Shown here: piece after piece, positions 24,581 through 33,393 of the stretch
How positions within the stretch are numbered: position 1 is the stretch's first letter
Layout: each line of letters opens with the position of its first letter
Origin: Cohaesibacter sp.
Lineage (GTDB): Bacteria; Pseudomonadota; Alphaproteobacteria; Rhizobiales; Cohaesibacteraceae
Direction: 5' to 3'
Length of the DNA: 64,000 bases
Assembly: GCA_025800105.1 (NCBI GenBank)
Contig: JAOXSG010000131.1
Location: forward strand, 21,233 to 85,232
Position numbers and translations under genes: made by a program
Notes under the pieces: generated by a model
The model's input: only the letters and a program-made list of their open reading frames with translations
The model's database searches: none
Told to the model about the DNA's origin: nothing

Positions 24581-25009
24581 ATGACTGTCGCAACAATTCT
24601 TGATCGTAAAGGCCGGGACGTTTTTACCCTAGCGCCAGATACTCCCATTGCCGAGATCGTGGATTTGCTATGCGAGAAGAAAATCGGTGTTGTTTTGTTG
24701 GCGCAAGATGGCAAATTGTGCGGCATTCTGTCTGAGCGTGATATTGTTGGCGCTTTGGCCAGTGGTGGGCAGGATGTTCTAAAACAACCTGCCTCTGCTT
24801 ATATGACATGTGACGTGATTTGCTGTGCTGAGAATGAGACCGTAGTTTCGGTGATGCAGCGCATGACTGCCGGTCATTTTCGCCATATGCCGGTTTTGGA
24901 AAATGGGGCTTTGATCGGTCTGATTTCCATTGGTGATGTGGTCAAACATCGCATTGAGCAGACAGAGAAAGAAGCCGCCGATATGCGCGCCTATATTGCT
25001 GCGGGATAA
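24581..25009 (+). CDS. Protein of two CBS domains
   Basis: A 142-residue protein made of one CBS pair (Bateman module): MTVATILDRKGRDVFTLAPD to GILSERDIVGALA, then SAYMTCDVICCAENETVVSV to GLISIGDVVKHRI. The pair binds adenosine nucleotides such as AMP, ATP or S-adenosylmethionine. No catalytic domain is attached, so it should act as a soluble sensor. GAAGGAGGA lies four bases before the ATG. Widespread in Alphaproteobacteria; the partner is not known. Confidence 0.92.
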   Translation: MTVATILDRKGRDVFTLAPDTPIAEIVDLLCEKKIGVVLLAQDGKLCGILSERDIVGALASGGQDVLKQPASAYMTCDVICCAENETVVSVMQRMTAGHFRHMPVLENGALIGLISIGDVVKHRIEQTEKEAADMRAYIAAG

Positions 25010-25041
25010 ATTCCCGTTTGCTCTATGTAAATGCTCTATAG

Positions 25042-25070
25042 AAAAGCAGGGTTTGGCCCTGCTTTTTTAT
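25042..25070 (+). terminator. Intrinsic terminator after the CBS gene
   Basis: AAAAGCAGGG (25042-25051) and CCCTGCTTTT (25057-25066) form a perfect 10-base stem with a five-base loop and a T-run. It sits between convergent genes and can serve both. Confidence 0.9.
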
Positions 25071-25079
25071 ATCAGGCAC

Positions 25080-26084
25080 TTATGCATGCATGTCTTTTGA
25101 GATTTCCTTGAAATCTTCTATGACTTTTTGAGTGGCAAGATAGCCAGCTTCAATTGCTTCTTGCGCGCGGTGAAATTCGAACATGCCGATTTGGTGTACG
25201 CGCGGGCTGATCATGATGTCAGGCGGGTCGCCTGCCAATCGCGAGCGACTGATGCGGTCCTGAATGATGGTATAGGCATCAAACATAACCGAGGAAATGC
25301 CCGGTGTTTGATTGTTGCCAAAGAAGATGGATTTAAAGCCTGAAAAAGCGGTTGGTTGCGCTTGGATCGTTTCTTCCTCTTCACAAGGCTGGATCACTTC
25401 GTGCGGATCGTCAGCATTGGGAATGATTGAGCCGCGCCCAAAAGAGGCATCACTTAAATTCACCGCCAGCACAATGCGGGCGCCCATAGAGCGGGCCAGT
25501 GACACGGGCACCGGATTGACCAATGCTCCGTCTACCAGATGGCGGCCATTGACGGTGACAGGATTGAAGATGCCGGGCAGGGCATATGATGCCTGCATGG
25601 CAGTGACCAGATGACCGCGACGTAGCCAGATTTCATGTCCTGTTGCCAATTCTGTTGCCACAGCCATAAAGGGCATTGGCAGATCTTCGATTGTGGCATC
25701 TTCCAGATAGCGATGGAGCAGGCGGGTGAGGCGGGAGCCATTGATCAGGCTTTTGCCCGAAAAATTGACATCCAGCAGGCCTAATAAGCGGCGCGGCGTG
25801 AGGCTGTTGGCAAATTCTTCCAATCTGTCCAGATGCCCTGCGGCATAGCAGCCGCCAACCACTGCGCCAATGGATGTGCCGGTAATGATGTCCGGTTTTA
25901 TGCCTGCTTCTTGCAGGGCATGGAGAACGCCAATATGAGACCAGCCTTTTGCTGCGCCACCGCCTAAGGCAAGTCCGATGCTGGCCTTGGGTGTGCAAGG
26001 GGCTGGGTGCATTTGTTCGGTTGTGTTTTGATCATTCTCATTTTTTGAGGTGGGTGAGAAATAATCAAGAACATGGGCCAACAT
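25080..26084 (-). CDS. Patatin-like phospholipase
   Basis: A 334-residue patatin-fold lipase of the RssA/YlbK kind. Residues 37-52 hold the oxyanion motif LALGGGAAKGWSHIGV, Ser71 in GTSIG is the nucleophile, and the dyad aspartate is in LVDGALVNP. The N-terminal 30 residues and the C-terminal third lack known motifs; no signal peptide or membrane helix is visible, so the enzyme is probably cytoplasmic or peripheral. It would cleave acyl chains from phospholipids. The gene lies before hisI on the same strand, 126 bases apart. Confidence 0.9.
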   Translation of the reverse strand: MLAHVLDYFSPTSKNENDQNTTEQMHPAPCTPKASIGLALGGGAAKGWSHIGVLHALQEAGIKPDIITGTSIGAVVGGCYAAGHLDRLEEFANSLTPRRLLGLLDVNFSGKSLINGSRLTRLLHRYLEDATIEDLPMPFMAVATELATGHEIWLRRGHLVTAMQASYALPGIFNPVTVNGRHLVDGALVNPVPVSLARSMGARIVLAVNLSDASFGRGSIIPNADDPHEVIQPCEEEETIQAQPTAFSGFKSIFFGNNQTPGISSVMFDAYTIIQDRISRSRLAGDPPDIMISPRVHQIGMFEFHRAQEAIEAGYLATQKVIEDFKEISKDMHA

Positions 26085-26210
26085 GGCGATCTCCTTTCAC
26101 CTTTCAGGATAGGAGATTTGATTTCTTAAACCATTAACAATTGCATTTTTTTCGTCACTTTGATGTGACGGAGAGGTGAGGGACTTGCTGAGGCTCGTAT
26201 CAAGCTTTTG

Positions 26211-26660
26211 CTATTCATAGACTTTTTTAGGGTCGAACAGCGGACTGTCTTCTTTGAAGCTCAGGGTTGTGGTGCCGTCTTTTTGTGTGGCAGCACGATA
26301 AAAGCAGGATTTGAAGCCCTGATGGCAATTGGCGGTGGCGCCGCGTGTGCGGACCTTGAGCCAGATGGCATCCTGATCGCAATCTGTGCGTATTTCTATC
26401 ACATCCTGCACATTGCCGCTGGTGGCGCCCTTGTGCCAGAGTTCTTGGCGAGAGCGGCTCCAATAATGGGCTTCTTTTGTGTTAAGGGTCAGTTGCAGGC
26501 TTTGCGCATTCATATAGGCAAACATCACCACATCCCCGCTATCAGCATCGCTGACAATGGCCGGGATCAGTCCGTTTGCGTCAAATTTGGGCAGGAAATG
26601 TGTGCCCAATTCGATTTCGTCTTTGCTGCTTTGAGCTTGGCTTTCGAAGGGCACACACAT
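26211..26660 (-). CDS. hisI: Phosphoribosyl-AMP cyclohydrolase
   Basis: HisI opens the adenine ring of phosphoribosyl-AMP, the third step of histidine synthesis. The 149-residue protein shows WSRSRQELWHKGATSGNVQD, the zinc/magnesium site RTDCDQDAIWLKV, and the other zinc cysteines in ANCHQGFKSCFYR. The pyrophosphohydrolase HisE is not fused, as usual in Alphaproteobacteria. ATG 26660 was preferred over a GTG eight codons earlier. It follows folE on the same strand by 55 bases; other his genes are elsewhere. Confidence 0.95.
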   Translation of the reverse strand: MCVPFESQAQSSKDEIELGTHFLPKFDANGLIPAIVSDADSGDVVMFAYMNAQSLQLTLNTKEAHYWSRSRQELWHKGATSGNVQDVIEIRTDCDQDAIWLKVRTRGATANCHQGFKSCFYRAATQKDGTTTLSFKEDSPLFDPKKVYE

Positions 26661-26715
26661 GATTCCATTCTTTTCCTGTCTCACGCACGCTTTGAAGCGA
26701 AGGATCAGGGCGCGA

Positions 26716-27348
26716 TTAGCGCACCCCGATCAGGGTCATGAAACGGTCTTGTTTTGTCTGATCTTCTTCAAACACACCGGTGAAAGTGGTGGTGACGGTT
26801 GAAACACCCTTTTTCTGGACGCCGCGCATGGACATGCACATATGCTCTGCTTCCATGACCAGGGCAATGCCGCGCGGATTGAGGGTCTTTTCAATCACCT
26901 CGATGATTTGCGCGGTCAGGGTTTCCTGTGTTTGCAGACGGCGGGCATAAGTATCGATCACCCGTGCCAGTTTGGATAGCCCGACAACCCCATCGGAGGG
27001 GTAATAAGCGATATGGGCCTTGCCGAAGAAGGGCACCATGTGATGCTCGCAAGCAGAGAAAAATTCTACATCGCGCAGCAAAACCATATCCTTATAGCCG
27101 TTCACCTCTTTAAAGGTGCGTTGTAATGGCACGACCGGATCTTCGTTATAGCCTCTGTAAAGCTCCTGATAGGCTTTGACAAAGCGTGCCGGGGTGTCCT
27201 GCAAGCCTTCGCGGCTTGGGTCTTCTCCGATCCATTCAATCAGGGTGCGAACGGCAGCTTCCGCGTCCTGCCGGGATGGGCGTTTCTTTTCTGTCACAGT
27301 CTGTCCCTGAACCGGCTGATCGGCGGTCTGTGTTGTAATGATTGTGTC
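26716..27348 (-). CDS. folE: GTP cyclohydrolase I
   Basis: FolE converts GTP to dihydroneopterin triphosphate, the first step of folate synthesis. In the 210-residue sequence the zinc site is visible as [20 protein letters not shown] and [11 protein letters not shown], and the substrate-binding stretch as [17 protein letters not shown]. The N-terminal 35 residues are a polar extension. ATG 27348 lies some 12 bases after AAGGAG; an earlier ATG at 27372 would include that AAGGAG as codons and lacks its own site. The next gene on the strand is hisI. Confidence 0.96.
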   Translation of the reverse strand, partial: DTIITTQTADQPVQGQTVTEKKRPSRQDAEAAVRTLIEWIGEDPSREGLQDTPARFVKAYQELYRGYNEDPVVPLQRTFKEVNGYKDMVLLRDVEFFSACEHHMVPFFGKAHIAYYPSDGVVGLSKLARVIDTYARRLQTQETLTAQIIEVIEKTLNPRGIALVMEAEHMCMSMRGVQKKGVSTVTTTFTGVFEEDQTKQDRFMTLIGVR

Positions 27349-27692
27349 CATGACCGAGCAAAGCTCCTTCATTGTTCCCGCTGGCTGCGGTTGTTACGCG
27401 TATGGCGTACAAAATTTCCACCAAATGGGTATCCCGCTCAGTTTGTCAAAGCCATTCTGAAAGCTTCCTCAAACAAACGGGATGCGACATCTTGCACGTT
27501 TTTGGCTGTTTGTCAGTAGCAAAAAACTGATTATCATCATGTAATGTTATATCGTTACTCTTTTGTCGGTTTTGTTCAAATGGAATTTATTGCAAAGGGC
27601 TATGATAACCTTGTTTCTCTTCCCATATAAGGGTTATAGGGAAGATTGACAGCTTTGGATGAATAAGACACAGCAAAACAGGCGTAATTTCT
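27349..27692. other. 344-base divergent gap between folE and the Fe-S scaffold gene
   Basis: This gap holds the promoters of two divergent genes. GTATGGCGTAC (27400-27410) is a near-palindrome in the folE leader, and ATAACC at 27605-27610 pairs with GGTTAT at 27630-27635 close to the scaffold gene. I see no small gene or RNA with confidence. Confidence 0.4.
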
Positions 27693-28130
27693 ATGTTGGA
27701 TGCCATCTATAATAAGAAAATTCTGGAATTTGCGGGCAATATAGAACGCCTTGAGCGATTGGACAATCCTCAGGCCTCTGCCCGTGCGCATAGCAAATTA
27801 TGCGGGTCTACCATTGATGTGGATTTGATTATGCAAGATGGCAAAGTTGTGGATTTTGGTCACAAGGTCAATGCCTGTGCTTTGGGGCAGGCGGCGGCCA
27901 GCGTGATGGCGCGCAAAGTGATTGGGCAAGGTGGTGATGAGTTGCGTTCTATTCGCGCTGTCATGCATGCCATGCTTAAAGAGGGAGGTCCTGTTCCGCA
28001 AGGCTATTGGGAAGATCTGAAATATCTGGAGCCGGTCAAGGATTATCCTGCGCGCCATACGTCCAGCTTGCTGATTTTTGATGCCGTGGTGGATGCGGTT
28101 GAACAGATTGAGCGCAGTGGGGCGCAGTGA
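27693..28130 (+). CDS. IscU/NifU-like iron-sulfur cluster scaffold protein
   Basis: A 145-residue protein of the IscU/NifU N-terminal fold, expected to hold or pass Fe-S clusters. Two of the three usual cysteines are present, in SKLCGSTIDV and VNACALGQAAASVMAR. The third, normally in an HCS-type motif, is replaced: the matching segment is ARHTSSLLIFDAV. The Asp after the first Cys is also Ser. I know this variant from other Rhizobiales, so it is a subfamily trait, not damage. The next gene, yidD, starts three bases after its stop. Confidence 0.88.
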   Translation: MLDAIYNKKILEFAGNIERLERLDNPQASARAHSKLCGSTIDVDLIMQDGKVVDFGHKVNACALGQAAASVMARKVIGQGGDELRSIRAVMHAMLKEGGPVPQGYWEDLKYLEPVKDYPARHTSSLLIFDAVVDAVEQIERSGAQ

Positions 28131-28133
28131 GTG

Positions 28134-28472
28134 ATGTTCGGGCCTTTCTTTCGGCTTTTGAGTTATTTGCATCCAAGAGTTTTGCCGCTTGGCCTGATCC
28201 GGTTTTACCAGCTTTTTATTTCGCCTTTTATCGGGCGCAATTGTCGCTATGGGCCGACTTGTTCCCATTATACAGCCGAGGCGATTGGACGATTTGGCCT
28301 TTGGGCCGGGGGCTGGATGGGGCTGGCGCGGATTGTACGCTGTCATCCTTGGGGACAGAGTGGCTTTGATCCGGTGCCGGAGCTGTTGCCTGAGGGATCA
28401 TGCTGGTATAAACCATGGTCTTACGGTTTTTGGACCGGGGATCATATTGATCCGGCCACACGGTTGGATTAG
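28134..28472 (+). CDS. yidD: Membrane protein insertion efficiency factor YidD
   Basis: A 112-residue protein with the YidD core [33 protein letters not shown] and [14 protein letters not shown]. The three conserved cysteines are present. YidD is a small peripheral membrane protein that helps YidC insert inner-membrane proteins; it is usually beside rpmH/rnpA/yidC, but in Rhizobiales often here, next to the Fe-S scaffold gene and thrS. A preceding GTG at 28131 is an alternative start. Proline- and tryptophan-rich C-terminal residues exceed the core family length by about 25. Confidence 0.93.
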   Translation: MFGPFFRLLSYLHPRVLPLGLIRFYQLFISPFIGRNCRYGPTCSHYTAEAIGRFGLWAGGWMGLARIVRCHPWGQSGFDPVPELLPEGSCWYKPWSYGFWTGDHIDPATRLD

Positions 28473-28549
28473 CTCCGGGTCAGAGGCCATATTTGATCGA
28501 AACACAAGCTTACCTGTGTTGTATGCAGGAGTTGAGCAGGAGGACCTTG

Positions 28550-30511
28550 ATGGTCAATCTTACTTTCCCCGATGGATCTGTGCGTAATTATGAGCAAGGC
28601 ATTTCTGGTGCCGAGGTTGCGGCAGGTATTTCCAAATCTCTCGCCAAAAAAGCCGTTGCTGTGAAACTGGATGGCGAGCTTACTGATTTGTCCGAGCCGA
28701 TCTCTGCGGACGCTGCCATCGAGATTGTAACCCGAACTGATGATGATGCGCTGGAATTGATCCGCCATGACACGGCCCATGTGCTGGCCGAAGCGGTGCA
28801 GGAATTGTTTCCGGGCACGCAGGTTACCATTGGACCGGTCATTGATAACGGCTTTTATTATGACTTTGCCCGCAATGAGCCTTTCACCATGGAAGATTTG
28901 CCTGTCATTGAAAAGAAAATGGCAGAGATCATTCAGCGTAATGCGCCTTTTACCAAAGAAGTTTGGAGCCGCAATGAGGCCAAGGCCTATTTTGCTGACA
29001 AAGGTGAGCATTATAAGGTTGAGCTGATTGACGCCATTCCTGAAGAGGAAGATGTCAAAATCTACAAGCAGGGCGATTGGCTGGATTTGTGCCGTGGGCC
29101 GCATATGGCCTCCACTGGTCAGATTGGTTCGTCTTTCAAGCTGATGAAGGTGGCCGGGGCTTATTGGCGTGGCGATTCCAACAATGCCATGTTGAGCCGT
29201 ATTTACGGCACAGCCTGGGCGTCAGACAAAGATCTGAAAGCCTATTTGCATCGTTTGGAAGAAGCTGAAAAGCGTGATCACCGCAAGCTTGGCCGCGAGA
29301 TGGATTTGTTCCATTTTCAGGAAGAGGCACCAGGCTCTGTTTTTTGGCATGAAAAGGGTTGGACCCTGTTCCAGACTTTGATTGCCTATATGCGTCGTCG
29401 TCAAAAGGATTGGGGCTATAAGGAAGTCAATAGCCCGGACATGATGGAAAAGACGCTGTGGGAGCAATCTGGCCACTGGGAGAAGTTTGGTGAGAATATG
29501 TTCACCACCCAGACACCGGATGAGCGTACTTATTGCTGCAAGCCGATGAATTGTCCGGGGCATGTTCAGATCTTTAAAAATGGTCTGAAATCCTATCGGG
29601 ATTTGCCGCTCAAAATTGCCGAATTTGGCAAGGTGCATCGCTATGAGCCGTCTGGCGCCTTGCATGGCATGATGCGTGTGCGGCATTTCACACAGGATGA
29701 TGCCCATATCTTTTCTGCGGAAGAGCAGATTACGGAAGTCTGCGTGGATATGAATGAGCAAATCATGTCCATTTACAAGGATTTCGGCTTTGAAGATATT
29801 CGCATCAAATTCTCAGACCGCCCGGAAAAGCGCGTTGGCTCTGATGAGGTGTGGGATGCATCGGAAGCGGCCTTGAAAACAGCGGTTGAAGCTGCGGGGC
29901 AGGATTATACGCTCAATCCCGGTGAAGGGGCTTTTTATGGTCCAAAACTGGAATATGTGTTGCGTGATGCCATTGGCCGCGATTGGCAATGCGGCACGGT
30001 TCAGGTGGATTTGAACTTGCCGGGACGTCTTGGTGCTTTCTATATCAATACAGCAGGGGACAAGGTGTCGCCGGTGATGATCCACCGGGCTTTGTTTGGC
30101 TCTTTGGAGCGCTTCTGCGGTATTTTGATTGAGCATTATGCCGGTCATTTTCCGCTTTGGCTGGCGCCTTTGCAGGTGGTGGTCGCGACCATTACCTCTG
30201 AAGCTGACGACTATGCACGTGAGGTTCAGCAAAAGCTGACGGCGGCCGGTTTGAATGTCGAAATGGATCTTCGCAACGAGAAGATCAATTATAAGGTTCG
30301 CGAACATTCATTGGCCAAGGTTCCGGCCTTGCTGGTTTGTGGCCGCAAGGAAGCGGAAGAGGGGACAATCTCTATTCGCCGTCTTGGCTCCAAACATCAA
30401 ACATCCATGTCTTTGGAAGAGGCGATTGCGTCCCTGACAGAAGAGGCGATTGCGCCGGATCTTCGCCGGGCGCGTGATGCAGCCAACGCAAAATTGGATG
30501 CAGCTGAATAA
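28550..30511 (+). CDS. thrS: Threonyl-tRNA synthetase
   Basis: ThrS charges tRNA-Thr. The 653-residue length and domain order fit: TGS domain (about 1-60), editing domain with [10 protein letters not shown] near 74, class II catalytic core with motif 2 [20 protein letters not shown] and zinc-site cysteine in [11 protein letters not shown], motif 3 [17 protein letters not shown], and the anticodon-binding domain from about residue 545. ATG 28550 follows AGGAGG by six bases. In the short leader AACACA/TGTGTT (28501-28520) forms a small hairpin just before the ribosome site; I see no T-box. Confidence 0.98.
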   Translation: MVNLTFPDGSVRNYEQGISGAEVAAGISKSLAKKAVAVKLDGELTDLSEPISADAAIEIVTRTDDDALELIRHDTAHVLAEAVQELFPGTQVTIGPVIDNGFYYDFARNEPFTMEDLPVIEKKMAEIIQRNAPFTKEVWSRNEAKAYFADKGEHYKVELIDAIPEEEDVKIYKQGDWLDLCRGPHMASTGQIGSSFKLMKVAGAYWRGDSNNAMLSRIYGTAWASDKDLKAYLHRLEEAEKRDHRKLGREMDLFHFQEEAPGSVFWHEKGWTLFQTLIAYMRRRQKDWGYKEVNSPDMMEKTLWEQSGHWEKFGENMFTTQTPDERTYCCKPMNCPGHVQIFKNGLKSYRDLPLKIAEFGKVHRYEPSGALHGMMRVRHFTQDDAHIFSAEEQITEVCVDMNEQIMSIYKDFGFEDIRIKFSDRPEKRVGSDEVWDASEAALKTAVEAAGQDYTLNPGEGAFYGPKLEYVLRDAIGRDWQCGTVQVDLNLPGRLGAFYINTAGDKVSPVMIHRALFGSLERFCGILIEHYAGHFPLWLAPLQVVVATITSEADDYAREVQQKLTAAGLNVEMDLRNEKINYKVREHSLAKVPALLVCGRKEAEEGTISIRRLGSKHQTSMSLEEAIASLTEEAIAPDLRRARDAANAKLDAAE

Positions 30512-30536
30512 GCCTCTCTTTGGTGAGTGGATAGAG

Positions 30537-30568
30537 AAAAGGGCGTTGCTTTTGCAGCGCCCTTTTTT
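30537..30568 (+). terminator. Intrinsic terminator after thrS
   Basis: AAAAGGGCG (30537-30545) pairs with CGCCCTTTT (30558-30566), extended by a GC pair in the loop, and is followed by T residues. It separates thrS from the convergent secreted protein gene. Confidence 0.9.
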
Positions 30569-30630
30569 GTGCTGTTTGAACTGGTTAGCGGATTGTCTTT
30601 GTAAAATGAGTCAAGCTTTGTGCGCTATTG

Positions 30631-31830
30631 CTAAGGCTGGCTGGCCAGCACTTCAATATCCCGGTTCAGGCCTGCATCGACGGCGAAATCGCGATTGTAG
30701 ATTTCCTCGCCCTGTTTGGCGATTGCCGTATAATCACCTGCTGCCAGCGCAAGCGTGGGGAAGGCACCAATGGCGCGTTTGACCAGATCACCGCCGGGGG
30801 TCAGCACTGTCCAGACTGTGTTGGTCAGAGCTTCGCCTCCCGGTTCGGAGACCAGACGCAAGGTGATTTTGGCGGCATTATGGATCATGGTTACGGTGAC
30901 CAGATCGCCTGCTTTTACCTCGACATCGCCGCGCACCTTGGCATTGGCATCGCCGTAAGAGGAGACAATGTGATAGGTGCCCTCTGTCAGTTTGATGACC
31001 TGATTGCTGCGGATATTGGGGGCGATCAGTTGCTGGTTTTCTTCAGTGCCGGTCTTGCTATAGATATTGAAGCGCAACAGATTGTTGTCCAGATTGATAT
31101 CGCCTGCGGCAACGGCCCCAAGGCGCAATCCGCCAGCCTGTAAAATGAAGCTCTCGCTATAATCTCCTGCTTTGGGCAAGATGACCCGTTTGGTCAGATT
31201 GGCATAGCCATAGCCTGCATAGACGATGTAGCGACCGGGTTTCAGATCCACTTCCAAGGCGCCACCATCGCTGTTATGGGTCATTGGCATACGGCCATTG
31301 TCGCCTTTTTTCTCTTCAAAAATACGCCAATTCATGCCGCGTTGAAGGGGCTGGCCATTTTGCGTTAAGAAGGCTGCCAATTGAAGGCGGGCAATGCCAC
31401 CGGGCTGGATTTCTGGGGCCTTGGCGCTTTGGGCCTGACTGGCTTGCGGCTGTGTTTGTGTGGCTTGGGCGTTTGTTGCCTCTGGTGTTTGTGCCTGTAT
31501 CTCTGTCGGTGCCTGCGATTGGGGTGCCGTTGTTGCGCCCTCATTTGCCTGTGTTTGGGCTTCAGGTGCTGTTGATGCAGCCTGTTCCTCTGTTGTTGGG
31601 GCAGATGTGCTGATAGCTTTTGCTTTTGGCGCAGGCAATTGTTTGGGCAATTTCACATAAGAACGGGGCGGTGGCGCGCCTTGTGTCTGTTTTTGAAGGA
31701 TTGTGCCCAGATTCATCGGCTTGCTGTTTGATTGTGCCAGTGCATGATTGCTGGCAAACAGAATCAAAGACAGGCTAAAAAGCAGGCCTGATGTCTTTAG
31801 ACGTGCTGATTGGGTATGTAACATGACCAT
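30631..31830 (-). CDS. Secreted protein with Ala/Gln/Thr-rich linker and three repeats
   Basis: The 399-residue protein has a signal peptide (about residues 10-34, ending FASNHALAQ), a Pro/Lys segment, a low-complexity linker of about 85 residues rich in Ala, Gln and Thr, and then three beta-rich units of about 75-95 residues. Each unit reads as W/L-x-I-x (NWRIFEEKKG, LLRFNIYSKT, NTVWTVLTPGG) followed by GRYIVYAGYG, GTYHIVSSYG or AGDYTAIAKQG, a pattern like Cna-B or carboxypeptidase-regulatory beta sandwiches. It is presumably exported to the periplasm or surface. ATG 31830 follows AAGGG by six bases. I do not know its function. Confidence 0.72.
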   Translation of the reverse strand: MVMLHTQSARLKTSGLLFSLSLILFASNHALAQSNSKPMNLGTILQKQTQGAPPPRSYVKLPKQLPAPKAKAISTSAPTTEEQAASTAPEAQTQANEGATTAPQSQAPTEIQAQTPEATNAQATQTQPQASQAQSAKAPEIQPGGIARLQLAAFLTQNGQPLQRGMNWRIFEEKKGDNGRMPMTHNSDGGALEVDLKPGRYIVYAGYGYANLTKRVILPKAGDYSESFILQAGGLRLGAVAAGDINLDNNLLRFNIYSKTGTEENQQLIAPNIRSNQVIKLTEGTYHIVSSYGDANAKVRGDVEVKAGDLVTVTMIHNAAKITLRLVSEPGGEALTNTVWTVLTPGGDLVKRAIGAFPTLALAAGDYTAIAKQGEEIYNRDFAVDAGLNRDIEVLASQP

Positions 31831-32112
31831 TGCCGCCCTTGGTCCTTTCATACTCATTGTGAGGATTGGATATGTCTCGTCTTGGTTAATGCATATTGAA
31901 TAGAAAGACCATGGTCATTTATGGGCGGGGACCCTTGTGGTCGGGATTTTGTTTGCTGGATTGTGGATTTTGTCGATCGTCTTTCTTCTCTTTTGCTTGA
32001 TCTGTTTGAAATATGTGGGAAAGGGGCTTGCCTTTAGGCTTTTTGCATGGGGCTGGTCCGGGGCTTTGTCTGGCTGTGGTAAAGCTGTAGCAAAATATGA
32101 GGGAAAAATACT

Positions 32113-32682
32113 ATGTCTGACTTGATGGATCACTTACTCTCCCGGCGCACTTTGCCTGCTGCTTTTTTGGGCGAGCCTGCTCCGACGTCTGAGCAGCTTG
32201 AGCGTATTTTGACAGCTGCTGTGCGCGCTCCTGATCATAAGAAACTGGAGCCTTGGCGTTTGATTGTTTTCACCCCAAAAGGGTGTGAGCGGATGGGCGC
32301 GCTTTTGAAGGCGCGCTGGCAAGAGTTGGATCCGCAGGCCGATGAGGCGCGTCTGACTCAGGAAACAGAGCGCTTTTTGCGTGCGCCGATGGTGATTGGG
32401 GTTGTTTCGTCCCTTAAAGATACCAGCCGTGCGCCGGAATGGGAGCAGATCCTGTCTGCGGGTGCTGTTTGTATGAATTTGATTCATGCCGCCCATGGCG
32501 AAGGGTATTCCGCCCAGTGGCTGACAGAATGGTGCGCGTTTGATGAGGCTATTCTTGCCGAATTGGGATTGGGGGAAGGGGAGCGTCTTGCTGGCTTTAT
32601 CCATATTGGCACGCCGCAAGCGCCCAAGACCGAGCGGACAAGACCGGATCTATCGAAAATTGTACAAAGCTGGGGTGAGTGA
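32113..32682 (+). CDS. Nitroreductase family protein (YdjA-like)
   Basis: A 189-residue flavin protein of the YdjA subgroup: SRRTLPAAF near the N-terminus, RAPDHKKLEPWRLIVF in the FMN-binding region, LSAGAVCMNLIHAAHGEGYS and IHIGTP near the end. It lacks an NADPH-binding insertion. Such enzymes reduce nitro groups or quinones with NAD(P)H. Its stop overlaps the next gene's start in TGATG; that gene encodes a flavin reductase family protein, which suggests joint function. GAGGG precedes the ATG. Confidence 0.85.
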   Translation: MSDLMDHLLSRRTLPAAFLGEPAPTSEQLERILTAAVRAPDHKKLEPWRLIVFTPKGCERMGALLKARWQELDPQADEARLTQETERFLRAPMVIGVVSSLKDTSRAPEWEQILSAGAVCMNLIHAAHGEGYSAQWLTEWCAFDEAILAELGLGEGERLAGFIHIGTPQAPKTERTRPDLSKIVQSWGE

Positions 32683-33278
32683 TGTTCTATCCGGTTTCAG
32701 AGCCGCATGGTTTGCCCCATGATCCGTTTAAGGCGCTTGTGGCTCCGCGCCCTATTGGCTGGATCAGTTCAAGGGGAGCGGATGGGGTGGCCAATCTTGC
32801 CCCTTACAGCTTTTTCAATGCTGTTTCGGCCCAGCCCAATGTGGTGATGTTTTCCTCTCAAGGGCGCAAGGATAGCCTGATCAATATTGAACAGAGTGGT
32901 GAATTTGCCTGTAATCTGGCCACCTATGAATTGCGTGATGCGATGAATCTGTCTGCCGCCATGGTCGGGCCTGAGGTGGATGAATTTGCGCTTGCCGGAT
33001 TGAGCCAAAAACAGTGTCAGTTGATCTCTGCTCCTTGTGTGGCTGAAAGCCCGGTGGTTATGGAATGTCGTTTGCTCGATATCATCAAGCTGGATCGCTA
33101 TGAGGGGATTGAGACCCCTTACCAGATGGTTTTGGGAGAGGTGATTGGCATTTTCATTGAAGATGCCATGCTTGTTGATGGCATGGTCGATATCACCAAG
33201 CTAAAGCCTTTGGCGCGGTTGGGCTACAAGGATTATTGTATGGTTGAGGATGTCTTTTCCCTTGATCGGCCCCAATAG
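32682..33278 (+). CDS. Flavin reductase family (FMN-binding split barrel) protein
   Basis: A 198-residue protein with FKALVAPRPIGWISSRGADG, ANLAPYSFFNAVSAQPNVVM and DYCMVEDVF, typical of the DIM6/NTAB flavin reductase domain. Members either bind FMN or reduce it for a partner monooxygenase. The start overlaps the nitroreductase stop (TGATG), so expression is coupled. The conserved SAVSAQPP-like segment reads NAVSAQPNV. Confidence 0.87.
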   Translation: MFYPVSEPHGLPHDPFKALVAPRPIGWISSRGADGVANLAPYSFFNAVSAQPNVVMFSSQGRKDSLINIEQSGEFACNLATYELRDAMNLSAAMVGPEVDEFALAGLSQKQCQLISAPCVAESPVVMECRLLDIIKLDRYEGIETPYQMVLGEVIGIFIEDAMLVDGMVDITKLKPLARLGYKDYCMVEDVFSLDRPQ

Positions 33279-33289
33279 GCTATCTTTTT

Positions 33290-33336
33290 GAAGCTGAATC
33301 CCTTTTTCTTTGATGTGAAGAAAGTGATTCAGCTTC
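33290..33336 (+). terminator. Hairpin after the flavin reductase gene
   Basis: GAAGCTGAATC (33290-33300) and GATTCAGCTTC (33326-33336) are perfect 11-base arms around a 25-base spacer. The T-run after it is short, so termination is likely but less sure than elsewhere. Confidence 0.6.
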
Positions 33337-33393
33337 TTCATATTTTGATTCAAGAGAAAAATCCTGTTTTGTAAACTGATTCAAGGTCTTCTT

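Noticed and set aside
28473-28549. Possible T-box or attenuator before thrS
   Set aside because: Only a six-base hairpin (AACACA/TGTGTT) is present; there is no T-box sequence or terminator, and T-boxes are not usual in this group.
31937-32125. 62-codon hydrophobic frame before the nitroreductase gene
   Set aside because: Starts with GTG without a ribosome site and overlaps the start of a real gene.
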